A DNA stretch of 64,000 bases from Phlegmacium glaucopus. Taxonomy: Eukaryota > Basidiomycota > Agaricomycetes > Agaricales > Cortinariaceae. Each line of letters opens with the position of its first letter. Position 1 is the first letter of the stretch. Under the pieces are notes generated by a model, which was given only the letters and a program-made list of their open reading frames with translations, was not told the DNA's origin and did no database searches. Positions 37,853 to 49,000 of the stretch are shown here, one piece after another. Where the stretch lies: the NCBI GenBank assembly GCA_015039465.1, contig MU130709.1:19786-83785 (forward strand), in the 5' to 3' direction. Position numbers and translations under genes: made by a program.

Positions 37853-38247
37853 CGCGTGCAAGCTATGAATTTAATGGAGGGTACTCAGTCAAGGATCAAA
37901 AATTTATTAATTTACGTACCACTGAGAGAGGTGAGGGACCACGAGAGAGAGGTTTTACACTCGGAGGCGGATAGGCAGACATTTCAGAGATGACGAGGTT
38001 TGTGCAACGGCCAAGGCACTAGCTGGTGTTTAAATAATGATGTTGTGCCATTACGGGATATTGAGAATGAGATGGGGACCAAAGTTTGGTCGCAAGGATC
38101 ACTGCTTATGTGATGGAGTACAGCTTTCTTATCGACTCTCATCCAACCCTCATCACCTTGATCGCTCACCACAACTCACTGTTCAACAATATAAAGCGTA
38201 TTTCTAAGAAATCAGTCAAGTCCAAGAAACAAAATTATTCATCTATG

Positions 38248-41200
38248 ACCGCCAACGATGCTCTAGATTCCAGCTCTGAACCAGCGACTTCGACATCGAC
38301 AATCAAAACAAGCGCCGCTGATCCCATGCCATCTGTTCCCGCTGGTGCTGCAGCTGCAAACGCACAAGCTATTCGAGTCGCTGGTGCTACCGTGAGCGTT
38401 CAACTTCGCCTATCGCATCCTTAAGTATTTAACCACTGTCATCCATCAGATTGCCCATGACCTTCGAGTCTCTACTTCAATTTCCGCTCTGGCGACCAAT
38501 CCTGTAAGCGTTCCAGACGCTGGTGTCAATGTGAGTGTTCAACTTAGCCCATCACATACATAATTACTCAATCATCATCATCAATCAGACTACCCATAAA
38601 CTCCAAGTCTCCACTTCGAACCTGGGATCCACGGAATCGGAACAAAATCCTTCAGTGAGTTGCTTACACCATGTGTTCTCGGCTTTCACTCATGATCAGC
38701 AGGCTCAACAATCTGTCTTGGGTCTCTTTGCGAATGCCCAGAATATTCTCATCGCTGGCAGCACTTTTGTAAGTCTTCCTCGTAAGTCGTGTATATGATA
38801 TAGCATTAATTGTACATACAGAATGTCAATATGCTCCCTGCCAATACTAGTGAAGAGCAGATAAATGTCCGAGTCCCTGTGACTCAAAAACCCAACTCCA
38901 GTCCAATCTTTACTGGACAGCAGGATGTACTCAATAAACTTGGGAAGATTTTTGTTCACTCTGTTGCTAGTAGATCAATATCTAGGTGCTGTTGTCTCCT
39001 CTGGGGATTGGGAGGTATTGGAAAGACCCAGATTTGTCTCAAGTTCATAGAAGAAATGTTTGACAAGTAAGGGTTCTTACTTTGCCATTTACAACACTGG
39101 ATTTATTTTTTGATAGTTTTTCACATGTCTTCTGGGTTGATGCCTCCTCTCAGGAGAGCATGAAAATGTCTATCAAGGGCATATCTAGCCTTCCTGTTGC
39201 ACAAAAATCTGGTGTGGATGGCTCAGTTGAGTCTGTCCTCCAGTGGATATCTTCTCTCCAAGAAGAATGGTTGATTGTGTTTGATAATGTTGATGATCCT
39301 CCCCCAGAGGTGGTGGCCAAGTTCATTCCCCCAGGTAACAGAGGTAATATTCTGATTACTAGTAGAAACTGATCCATGGGAAGGATTGTATCATGTGAGA
39401 ACAAGTTTGAGATCCATGAAATGGAGGAGCTAGATGCTATAACTCTACTTCTCAAGGCTAGCTGTTTGGATCCATTGCCTGAGCATATACAAGCTGCTAA
39501 AAAGATTGTGACTGAACTTGCCTGCATTCCTCTTGCTATTGATCATGCTGGTGCTTATATTGAAGCTGGGAAATGTGATATTGATCAATATCTGAGGCAA
39601 TTCTCAGTACATTGTCATGCTCTCTTGTCGGATACTACATTCACAGGAGCATCAAATTATAATAAAACAGTGTATGGGACTTGGGATCTTTCTTTCAAAG
39701 AAATAGAAAGGAGAGCTAGTGGACATTCCACTGCTGGAGATCCACAAGCAGCCCAGGATGCAATCCTAATTCTTCAAATATGTGCTTTCTTTCATAATAG
39801 TAATATTTCTAAAGACATATTCCGATCTGCTGCTGAGCAGGCCATGGAACATGTTGTTGATAGTGACATAGCTGAAAATTTACCTCAGGCAGTCACTGTA
39901 TTGGATCATACTCTACTTGGCTTGGACAATGATGGTCACTGGGATGAGTTCATATTTGGAAAAGGGATTAGTGTCCTTCTCTCTTTCTCCTTAATGAAAA
40001 GAGGACAATCATCTAAAGTGTTGTCTGTGCATCCTCTGGTGCACTACTGGAGTCAGGAGAGAATGTCAAAATATGAACAGCAAAGAAGGTGTGAGATGGG
40101 AAGCATAATTTTGTCTTGTGCAATTCCATGGAGATTTGAAAGTCAGGATTATGCACTGCGACGGTTAATGTTTCCACATATCAAGGCGGGTGGGCTATCT
40201 GGAAGGCAGATAGGACTTATCAGAGAGTACTATGATGATAAATGGACCAATTTTGCACTAGTAATGATGGAGAATGGAGATTGGGACAATGCAGAGCAAC
40301 TGAGGGTTCAAGTTGTGGATATGAGGAAGAAGCTGCTGGGTGTAGAACATCCAAACATCCTCATCAGTATGGCTAATTTAGCAAGCACATACAGAGATCA
40401 GGGAAGATGGAATGAGGCAGAGCAGCTGAAGGTTCATGTTATGGAAATGATGAAGAAGCTGCTTGGTGCAGAACATCCAGACACCCTGAAGAGTATGGCA
40501 AGTCTAGCAAACACATACAGAGATCGGGGAAAGTGGAATAAGGCAGAGCAGCTTCAAGTTCAAGTTATGGACATCAGCAAGAAACTGCTGAGTGCAGAAC
40601 ATCCAAACATCCTCAACAGTATGACAAATCTAGCAAGCACATACAGGAATCAAGGAAGGTGGAATAAGGCAGAGCAGCTACAGGTTCAAGTTATGGACAC
40701 GAGCAAGAAGCTGCTAGGTGCAGAACATCCACATACCCTCAACAGTATGGCAAATATAGCAAGCACATACAGGAATAAAGGAAGGTGGAATGAGGCAGAG
40801 CAGCTGCAGGTTCAAGTTATGGACATGAGCAAAAGGCTGCTGGGTGCAGAACATCCACACACTCTAAAGAGTATGGCAAGTCTAGCAAACACATACAGGG
40901 ATCAAGAAAGGTGGAATGAAGCAGAGCAGCTGCAGGTTCAAGTTATGCATATGAGCAAGAAGCTGCTAGGTGCAGAACATCCAGACACCCTCAACAGTAT
41001 GGGAAATCTAGCATGTACAGGGATCAGAAGAGGTGGAATGAGGCAGAGCAGCTGAAGGTTCAAGTTATGGATATGATGAAGAAGCTACTTGGTACAGAAC
41101 ATCCAAACACCTTGAAGAGTATGGCAAATCTAGCAAACACATACAGGGATCAGGGAAGGTTGAATGAGGCAGAGCAGCTGCAGGTTCAAGTTATGGACAT

Positions 41201-41603
41201 GAGGAAGAAGCTGCTAGGAGCAGAACATCCAGACACTCTGAATAGTATGGGAAATATAGCAAGCATATACAAGGATCAGAGAAGGTGGAATGAGGCAGAG
41301 AAACTGCAGGTTCAAGTTACGGACATGAGGAAGAAGCTGCTGGGTGAAGAACATTCAGACACCCTCAATAGTATGACAAATCTAGCAAGCACATACAGGA
41401 ATCAAGGAAGGTGGAATGAAGCAGAGCAGCTTCAGGTTCAAGTTATGGACATAAGGAAGAAGCTGCTTGGTGCAAAACATCCAGACACCCTTAACAGTAT
41501 AGCAAATCTAGCAAAAACATACCTTGTTCAGGGAAGGCACATTGAGGCAGAGAAACTGGAGCTTGAACTTATGAATATAAATAAGAAAATAGGAAGATAC
41601 TGA
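38248..41603 (+). pseudogene. NB-ARC/TPR NOD-like receptor, disrupted
   Basis: Exons 38248-38391, 38450-38530, 38589-38654, 38700-38768, 38822-39066 and 39117 onward join in frame. A short variable N-terminus precedes the NB domain: FTGQQDVLNKLGKIF, P-loop WGLGGIGKTQICLKF, Walker-B LIVFDNVDDP, ILITSRN, CIPLAIDHAGAYI and SVHPLVHYW. Ten 42-residue TPR units of the kinesin-light-chain type (AEQLQVQVMDM, LLGAEHPDTLNSM, LASTYRDQGRW) and one partial unit follow. Such NLRs act in fungal self/non-self recognition. Two lesions break it: TGA at 39370-39372 just after the ITSRN motif, and a net 4-nt deletion near 41013 between units 6 and 7. Otherwise it looks intact, so decay is recent. Confidence 0.85.
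40270..41585 (+). repeat. Tandem array of about ten 126-bp TPR units
   Basis: Each unit codes for one TPR of 42 residues and keeps the same order of codons, for example gcagaacatccagacaccct and gcagagcagctgcaggttca. The units are similar at the DNA level, not just in protein, as expected for repeats kept alike by recombination. A deletion between units 6 and 7 shifts the frame. Confidence 0.85.
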
Positions 41604-43573
41604 AGTGGCCCAAATGCTAAAGTATAAAAGTGCTTGTACCTCTATGTACCTTACTTACTTTCCATTGCACTATGCTTTAGAATAAAAATGAAACTTCAAA
41701 TCTTTAGCACAAAATCAAAGAAAGCTGTACTTTCAATAGAAACAGAACATAGTCTTTCTGTATAAATTTAAATAAACATAGTGTTTGACCTTGGTGGGCT
41801 TGTGAGGTAAACAGGCAAGTAAGTACAACAATAACTAACTACTTTATATGTAACTACAAAGAAAACAGAAAGAGCACTTGAAATGGAAAGCTCAGCTAGT
41901 GATGTGGCAGCTCAGCTTTGTGACATGAGCCATGAAAAGCTGTGAAAAGCCATGACCCTTGAGCCTCTTTCAGCTCACACAATGGGAAAAAAAAGAATTG
42001 TTCCAAAAAGGCAATGGCATGCTGAATCCAAATCTGAGGTTCAATTCTAAAAAATTATCAATTTATTTATTTTATTTGCACCTGCAATTTCACTTTATTG
42101 CCAAATTCAGGTTTTGCATCAAAATTTGGTTCCAAACAAAGGTATGGCAGCAGGGTGAGACAGATTTTCATAGCTCATGACCAGCCTGTGACATAGGCTG
42201 AGCCAGCACATCACTAAGCTCAGCAGATTGTGGATGCTCACACATGCTCCAGAATTCTAACAACTCTGACATTCAATTCAAAGGTAAAAATGGATATCTA
42301 AAAGCACAATAAATATTTAGGCCATGACCTACTTAATAATAGTTAGCATGGTTATTGTTGGAAATATTGATATCATGCAATGTTGCATCATTTGATTATT
42401 TTTGATATCAGTCCAATAGTGGATATGACTTGTAGATAACACTGCTGGCAGCAGGTGGTGTTTCTGATGGAAAAATTGTATTTTTAGAAATGTTTTAGAA
42501 GTGACAAAACATGTCTAAAAATAGGTTTCTCCAAAAGAACCACCACCTACTGCCAGCAGTGTAAGCATAGCCATGATTCTATTGTATATAAGCTGTGAAC
42601 CATTGAGACAAATCCTCATTGGTTTAAACCAATATACCTGATATTCAATCATTGCACTAGGCTACTGGATTATAGCTCTGTTGCTACAGCATATTCTTTA
42701 AACTGACATCCTAAATTTCAACACATTTTCCCTCATATTTTGTGTGCAATGAATAAATGTATGGATATTAGAAGCACTTCAATTTTTTTGGATCAAAAAT
42801 TGTTACAACTTCAAAGAGTTCAGATGACTCTGATTCTAAACAGTTGTATAAAAGATTGTTTGTTCATTATTCTGAGCTCTTAAAGAGTGCCAAAGGGTTA
42901 CTTTGGTATTGTCTTATAAAGTTTGAGGAAGTTCAAGTAAATAAGCAGTTAGATTCTCAAGAATTAGCTAGAGAATATACAATGAAAGTAGTATAGTTTT
43001 TATAGTAAGAAAGTGAGTCATAACACATGTAGTAAACAAGTCATAGGTAAAAATAGAGAATAACTCATTCAATGAGTCATGTGCATGTATATGAAATGAT
43101 GAAAAAGTAAAGGTCAACATGTGTAAATGGAAATGAATAGAGCGTGAAGAAAGTGTGTATCAGTGGAGTTAAAGAAAGAAAAAGAATTCATAACAAAAAT
43201 AGTGTCTTATTTCCCTGGAAATTGAACTTTTCTGCTTTATGCCTTGTTTGTCCACCAGTTCCTTTCTTTTTCTCTCTCCAGAGGCCATATTTATAATAAG
43301 TACTTTTCTTGTTCAAATGCCAAATTTCAGTATTTAGAACAATCTGCAATTTTATGTTGTGGAGTTTAGGGGAGGTCAAAATTTGTTGAACCTTTTATCA
43401 TGCAGGGGCAGGGATTCGAGCTCAGATTCACCAGTCTGCAGGATTTCCTTCATATACAGCAGGCTCCTAAAACCAGCAGGCTTGTATTACTTGAAGGAGC
43501 TTCAGTGTGAACTGTTATCTTATCATATTTTTTCATCAAAATGTAAACAAAGGCAAATCCATCTGATGAGCTC
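41604..43573. other. AT-rich stretch without a recognised gene
   Basis: Low-GC DNA with no coding frame worth calling. It contains the small inverted-repeat element at 42440-42561 described separately. Confidence 0.45.
42440..42561. mobile_element. 122-bp MITE with 21-bp terminal inverted repeats and TAA target duplication
   Basis: The left end starts CACTGCTGGCAGCAGGTGG and the right end is its reverse complement with one mismatch (C to T at the 13th base). TAA sits immediately outside both ends (42437-42439 and 42562-42564), as a 3-bp target duplication. A 3-bp TWA-type duplication is characteristic of PIF/Harbinger elements, and a decayed Harbinger transposase lies at 59.7-60.8 kb. The link between them is inference. 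Confidence 0.75.
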
Positions 43574-44150
43574 TGTTAAGTTTAGACAAAGGGATAACGT
43601 CAGAGTAACTCCGGACCGGACAGAACGGAACCAGAACAAGTAACAGAAAGGACTTTGGCCTCAGTGTATGTGCTGTGCCGCCCAGCTCCTACAATGTCCT
43701 GATTTCAGAACCTGAAGAGAATGGAAAGATGGAAGACCTCAGTGACTTAGAGGACAAACAAGAGGAGGAAACTAAGATGATATTTGAACTGAAGAAAACA
43801 TACAAGTTTTGAGTACTTAAATAATAAAAGGAATAGCAACCAAAATATAAAAGATAAATATAAAGTGCTGCGCTCTGCTCCTGGAAAGTCCTGCATTCTT
43901 GGGTGAATAATCCATAGTAGGGGTGCTGACTGATAATGGGAAAGTGATGACAAAGAAATAGTTGTTATGGTGAAGGTGTGGTAATGGGTTTGGAGTATCG
44001 TTGGAAGAGCCAGAATGATATGGAGAAGTCTTGGAGTTGGATGTAGGCGGAGTAGAACCAGAAACAAGGGAGAGTACTGGAACAGAGTACAGACTACCGG
44101 AACCAACTCCAACAGAGCCGGACCAGAGTAATGTATAATGGAATGTAACA
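43574..44150 (+). mobile_element. Old LTR of a Ty3-type element
   Basis: Starts TGTTAAGTTTA and ends AATGTAACA. It aligns along its length with the LTR at 56422-57003 (for example tgctgtgccgcccagctcct and gaagacctcagtgacttaga in both). It shows many differences from that copy, so it is older. No matching 5-bp flanks remain. The young Ty3 element begins only 5 bp beyond its right end. Confidence 0.7.
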
Positions 44151-44155
44151 GTACC

Positions 44156-44577
44156 TGTTATGAATATCTGGTATACGCATATCTTCAGTCACCCCTTTTC
44201 TTTCCCTTCATACGTTACTCCCCCACTATCCTTTCGTTGCTCTATGCCCTGACCCCTTACCCTCTGCCCTCGTTGTACTATACATAGCTATCGCTCCCGC
44301 TTCCCTTATCGCTGACTCGTACCGACTCGTATTCCCAGCACGGACCATCTCCTTATCGTTGACTCGACCTCCTAGTATATAAGAGCCATACCCATAGCCA
44401 TGGATCCCTAGTTTAGACCTTTGTACCAATACGGTTCTAATCTATCCTGCTTGCTCAGAACTCGTCATCTTCAGTCTCAGCTTTGTTGAATACGATTGCA
44501 GTTGTACTAAGTCCCTAGTTACTTGGTCTATTTGGCCCAGCACCGAACGCGAGTGCAAGCTTATAGTCGCCGTAACA
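44156..44577 (+). repeat. 5' LTR of the young Ty3 element
   Basis: 422 bp, TGTTATGAATATC to GTCGCCGTAACA. A TATA box (tatataa, 44376-44382) lies about 30 bp before 44409-44422 (tagtttagaccttt), the likely mRNA 5' end. The sequence matches the 3' LTR with no difference that I could see. Confidence 0.93.
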
Positions 44578-44591
44578 AAAGGTCTAAACTA
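44578..44591 (+). other. Primer-binding site complementary to the element's own mRNA 5' end
   Basis: Directly after the 5' LTR is aaaggtctaaacta. Its reverse complement, tagtttagaccttt, occurs within the LTR at 44409-44422, where transcription should begin given the TATA box. Fourteen of fourteen bases pair. This is the arrangement of self-primed Tf1/sushi elements, where the mRNA 5' end rather than a tRNA primes reverse transcription. Confidence 0.75.
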
Positions 44592-44910
44592 CTCTTGCGT
44601 CCGCTTCTCTAAGCGCAGACGAACCATACATTCTGGAGCTCAACAAAACACGCACCTAGCCAACAAGAACAGTAACTACTCGGAAAACCCTTGTAAACCG
44701 AACTCGTGTGATCGCCTATATCAACGGAGTCATAAGAAGATCGTGTGGTCGCCGATACCAACGGATCTCAAGAGATAAAACACCACGACGTCGAAAGGCA
44801 AATACCAAGCCCCCACCGAGTCATCAGAAGAAGAAGACACAACTGGAAGCAGTCAATACGACACCGACGACGAAGAACCTCTCGAAGAAAAACTTCCCGA
44901 GCCCGAACGC

Positions 44911-46095
44911 ATGAGCCACAGCTCTACAACACAGCCAAGACAAGAACGAGTAGGAAGAAACCCTCGAACCACCACAACAGACCAACCAATTCCTCAAACA
45001 CCGTCCACCTCAGGAAAAGCCAAAACCCCAATATACACACCACCCACCGCTCCCTCCTCATCCCAAGCACCTGTTCCCTTTGGACCCGAAACACCCGCTC
45101 AACAACCAAAGAGCGATTGGGATATAACTAGTGACCACGAAGACAACGACGACAAAATGTCAAAAGAAGTACGCATTAACCCCCCGCAACCATACCACGG
45201 AGACCGAGATGGACTCCTATCCTTCCTTCAGGATTGTCGAGTATACCTCTCTCTCAACGATGCAATCTATAACTCTGATGGCAAACAAATTATATTTGTC
45301 CTCTCATTCCTCACTGGCGGAACCGCGAAAATTTGGAAAGAAGCCTTCCTCGACGAATGTCTCGCTAGTACTCCCCCAGACTTTGGAAAATATCCGGACT
45401 TTGTCAACAAGCTCAAAGAAGCATTTTTAGCCGCCGACGCCGAAGGAGAAGCTAGAGTCCAACTACGCCAACTCAGACAAGGAACCAACTCAGTAGACAG
45501 CTACATCGCAGAATTCAGAATCCTCGCTGGGAGATCTAAAATCAAAGACGACAAAACTCTCATCGATTATTTCTCGGAAGGAATCCACTCCTCTCTCCTC
45601 CAGAAGATCTATGGACTCGAGAATCCTCCCACGACTATCAAAGACTGGTACGCTAAAGCCTCTCGATTCGACCTCCAATACAAACGATGCAAGGAAATAA
45701 TTCAGCGAAAGACCGGAAACGCCCCCCAAACAAAAAAGGCTCATCCTGCGCCACGCTATGTTAATCATCATCATGATCCCAATGCTATGGATATCGACAC
45801 AACCGAGATCGATCGCCTCACTATAGAAGAACGCGAACAACATATGAAAGAACGAAGATGCTTCCACTGCCACAAGATAGGACACTTCGCCCGAGAATGC
45901 CGCTCTAAGCAAAACAACACCCCAAACACAAACCCGAACTACACTAGAACAAACGACAACAGTTACAAGAAATTCAATGGGTTCAAGAAAACAGCCACTA
46001 CCGCCCGAGCCATGATACGCAATCTAGTTGAAGACATGGATGCAGAAGAAAAAGAGAAGTTAATAGATGAAGTAGTCAAGGACCAGGATTTTTAG
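44911..46095 (+). CDS. gag: Ty3 Gag with CCHC zinc knuckle
   Basis: 394 residues from ATG at 44911. A Pro/Ser/Thr-rich N-terminus is followed by a retrotransposon gag (capsid) domain: PQPYHGDRDGLLSFLQDCRVY, FVLSFLTGGTAKIWKEAF, LRQGTNSVDSYIAEFRILAG. One zinc knuckle near the C-terminus reads CFHCHKIGHFAREC (C-x2-C-x4-H-x4-C). Gag forms the particle and binds RNA. The stop (46093-46095) overlaps the pol frame on a run of five T's, which suggests -1 frameshifting into pol. An earlier overlapping short frame (44745) is in another phase and is probably not translated. Confidence 0.9.
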   Translation: MSHSSTTQPRQERVGRNPRTTTTDQPIPQTPSTSGKAKTPIYTPPTAPSSSQAPVPFGPETPAQQPKSDWDITSDHEDNDDKMSKEVRINPPQPYHGDRDGLLSFLQDCRVYLSLNDAIYNSDGKQIIFVLSFLTGGTAKIWKEAFLDECLASTPPDFGKYPDFVNKLKEAFLAADAEGEARVQLRQLRQGTNSVDSYIAEFRILAGRSKIKDDKTLIDYFSEGIHSSLLQKIYGLENPPTTIKDWYAKASRFDLQYKRCKEIIQRKTGNAPQTKKAHPAPRYVNHHHDPNAMDIDTTEIDRLTIEEREQHMKERRCFHCHKIGHFARECRSKQNNTPNTNPNYTRTNDNSYKKFNGFKKTATTARAMIRNLVEDMDAEEKEKLIDEVVKDQDF

Positions 46096-49000
46096 GCAAG
46101 CACACAGTTTCAACGTCTGTGTCGCTGATGATTTCTTCTGTATTAGTAGCCGAGATGGGAAAACAACTAGCCCTGACTTACAATCGAAGAAATCGACAAC
46201 GATTACAGGAAACGCAAAACACCCACACCACCACCTTAAACAGGATGGAAATCGACGAAACACGATACAACCAAGTAGAAGAAGAAATGAAAGAAACAAT
46301 AGAAAAATGGAGAGAAAAGAGAAAGAAAAAGACCAAATTACAAAGGAGTGACTCTCCCGACTGGAGAAAAAGAGAACAAGTCATCACGATCCCCGAAACT
46401 CCAACTCTTCCGAAAGCCACAATAGAAGAAGTCGAAGATGAGGAATCGCCCCTCAATTCAACACTCCTAAAGTTGGACGACGAAAATGAAACCATCGAAC
46501 TCAACCTCGACGACAGCGAAACCGAGCTGGTCGCCGCTTTTATTAACCATGTCACGGACAACGAACTCTGGGTCAACAAAACCAATGTCTCTACTGCCTT
46601 AGCAAGTGAACAAAATGCGAAGAAAGACGAGAAAACTTTGGAAGAAATGATACCATCGGAACTTATGGATTACTGGCGTATCTTCGACAAGGAAACCGCA
46701 GAACGATTCCCTGGAGCAAGACCCTATGATCATGCCATCGACCTTAAAGACGATTTCATACCTCGCGACTGCAAGGTCTACCCACTCACACTACCGGAAC
46801 AAGCTGAACTGGACAAATTCCTCAAAGAAAACCTCGATAAAGGTTACATACGACCATCCAAATCCCCCATGGCATCACCATTCTTCTTTGTCGACAAAAA
46901 AGATGGAAAAGTACGCCCTACACAAGACTATCGAACGTTAAATGAAGGAACAATCAAGAATACCTATCCACTTCCCCTCATCTCCGAACTCATTGACAAA
47001 CTCAAAGGCGCCAAATACTTCACTAAACTGGATATCCGATGGGGTTACAACAATGTACGCATTCGAGACGGAGACCAATGGAAAGCAGCCTTCAAAACCA
47101 ACAAAGGATTATTCGAACCCACAGTTATGTTTTTCGGACTCTGCAACTCTCCTGCCACGTTTCAAGCAATGATGGACGACATATTCATAATCGAAACCAC
47201 CGAAGGATGGGTCGTCATTTACATGGATGATATCTTCATATTCACCAAAACAATTGCCGAAAATATGGAAAACACTAGACGGATCCTCCAACGCCTCGCT
47301 GACAACGACCTATACCTCAAACCTGAGAAATGCGCCTTCTGGCAAACCAAAGTGGAATTCTTAGGGCTAGTTATCGAAGAAAACAAACTCGCTATGGACC
47401 CGGTAAAACTCGCTGGAATCGCTGATTGGCCTGCACCTACTTCAATACATGAAGTCCGCTCGTTCTTAGGCTTTGGAAATTACTACCGACGATTTATTCA
47501 AGGATATGGCAATATGACAAAACCATTGAACGACCTACTCAAGAAAGACACCAAATTCGAATGGACACCCGAACGAAGTCAAGCTTTCGAAATGCTAAAA
47601 AGGAAATTCACCGAATCCCCAGTTCTACGAATGCCTGACGCAACAAAACCTTTTGAACTCGAAACAGACGCATCTAAATACGCATCAGGAGCAATACTAC
47701 GACAACAAGACAACAATGGAGACTGGCACCCCTGTGGATATTTATCCAAATCATTCAACAATACGGAACGAAACTACGAGATCTACGACCGAGAACTTCT
47801 AGCCATTATTAGAGCCCTCAAAGAATGGCGACACTATTTGATGGGAAACCCATACCCAGTCACCGTACGCTCTGATCACAAAAACCTAACCTACTTCAAA
47901 ACCGCTCAAAAACTCAATCGACGACAAGCCCGATGGAGCCTTTTCCTCTCCGAATTTGACATTCACCTCACACATGTACCCGGAACCCAAATGGTTCAAT
48001 CTGATGCCCTTTCACGACGAGCCGACCTTACTGTTGGAATGGAAAACGACAATGAAGACCGCACATTACTCCCTGACAACCTTTTTGTTAACGCCATTGA
48101 CACGGAACTCCAAGAATTCATAACTTCTACAAAACAAATGGACGATGTCGTCAAAACTGCTTTACACGCAATACTCCATGGCGGACCCCTCCCTATGCGC
48201 TCCGCCCTTAGCGACTGGCGAACCGACGGTGACCTGGTTTTCTATAAAAACCGCTGCTACGTACCTGATAATATGGACTTACGCCGTAACATTATTCGAA
48301 AACACCACGACTCTATCCCTGCTGGCCACCCTGGCCGTCTTGTTACCCAAAACCTAGTCCAACGAGACTATTGGTGGCCTGGAATGGCCACGTTCATTCG
48401 AAACTACGTCGATGGCTGCGCCATTTGTCAACAACACAAGATAAACCGACACCCTATTTCCCCGCCTTTACAACCTATCCGTTCCGAACAACTCCGCCCA
48501 TTTTCTCTGATCACTATGGATTTCATCACGGATCTCCCTCCCTCCGCCGGCTTTGACTCTATCATGGTCGTGGTCGACCACGGGTCTACGAAGGGGGTAA
48601 TTCTAACTCCATGCCACAAAACAATCGATGCCAACGGAACCGCCTCTATTTTACTTGACTCACTCTACAAAAGATACGGACTACCAGACAAAGCTATCTC
48701 CGACCGTGGCCCCCAATTTGCCTCCCACGTCTTTCGAGAATTAGGACGACTTCTTGGCATCAACCTAGTCATGAGCACAGCCCATCACCCACAGACAGAC
48801 GGCGCTACCGAAAGAGCAAACCAAGAAATCGAAGCTTATCTATCCATCTTCTGCGCAAATAACCCCGACCAATGGCGACAATACCTCCCTACCCTTGAAT
48901 TCTCTTACAACACCAAACCACATGCTACACAAAAAGAATCCCCTTTATTCCTTCAAATGGGTTACAATCCAACCGCTATCCCCACTGCATTCCCAAGAAC

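Noticed and set aside
43405..43445. tRNA-like gattcgag motif (T-arm)
   Set aside because: No matching acceptor, D or anticodon stems nearby.
44226..44429. Minus-strand frame repeated exactly at 51444-51647
   Set aside because: It lies wholly inside the two LTRs; the identity reflects the LTRs, not a duplicated gene.
44708..45131. Frames upstream of and overlapping gag (44708-44914, 44745-45131)
   Set aside because: Basic, repetitive composition in phases different from gag; they are by-products of the codon bias of the element.
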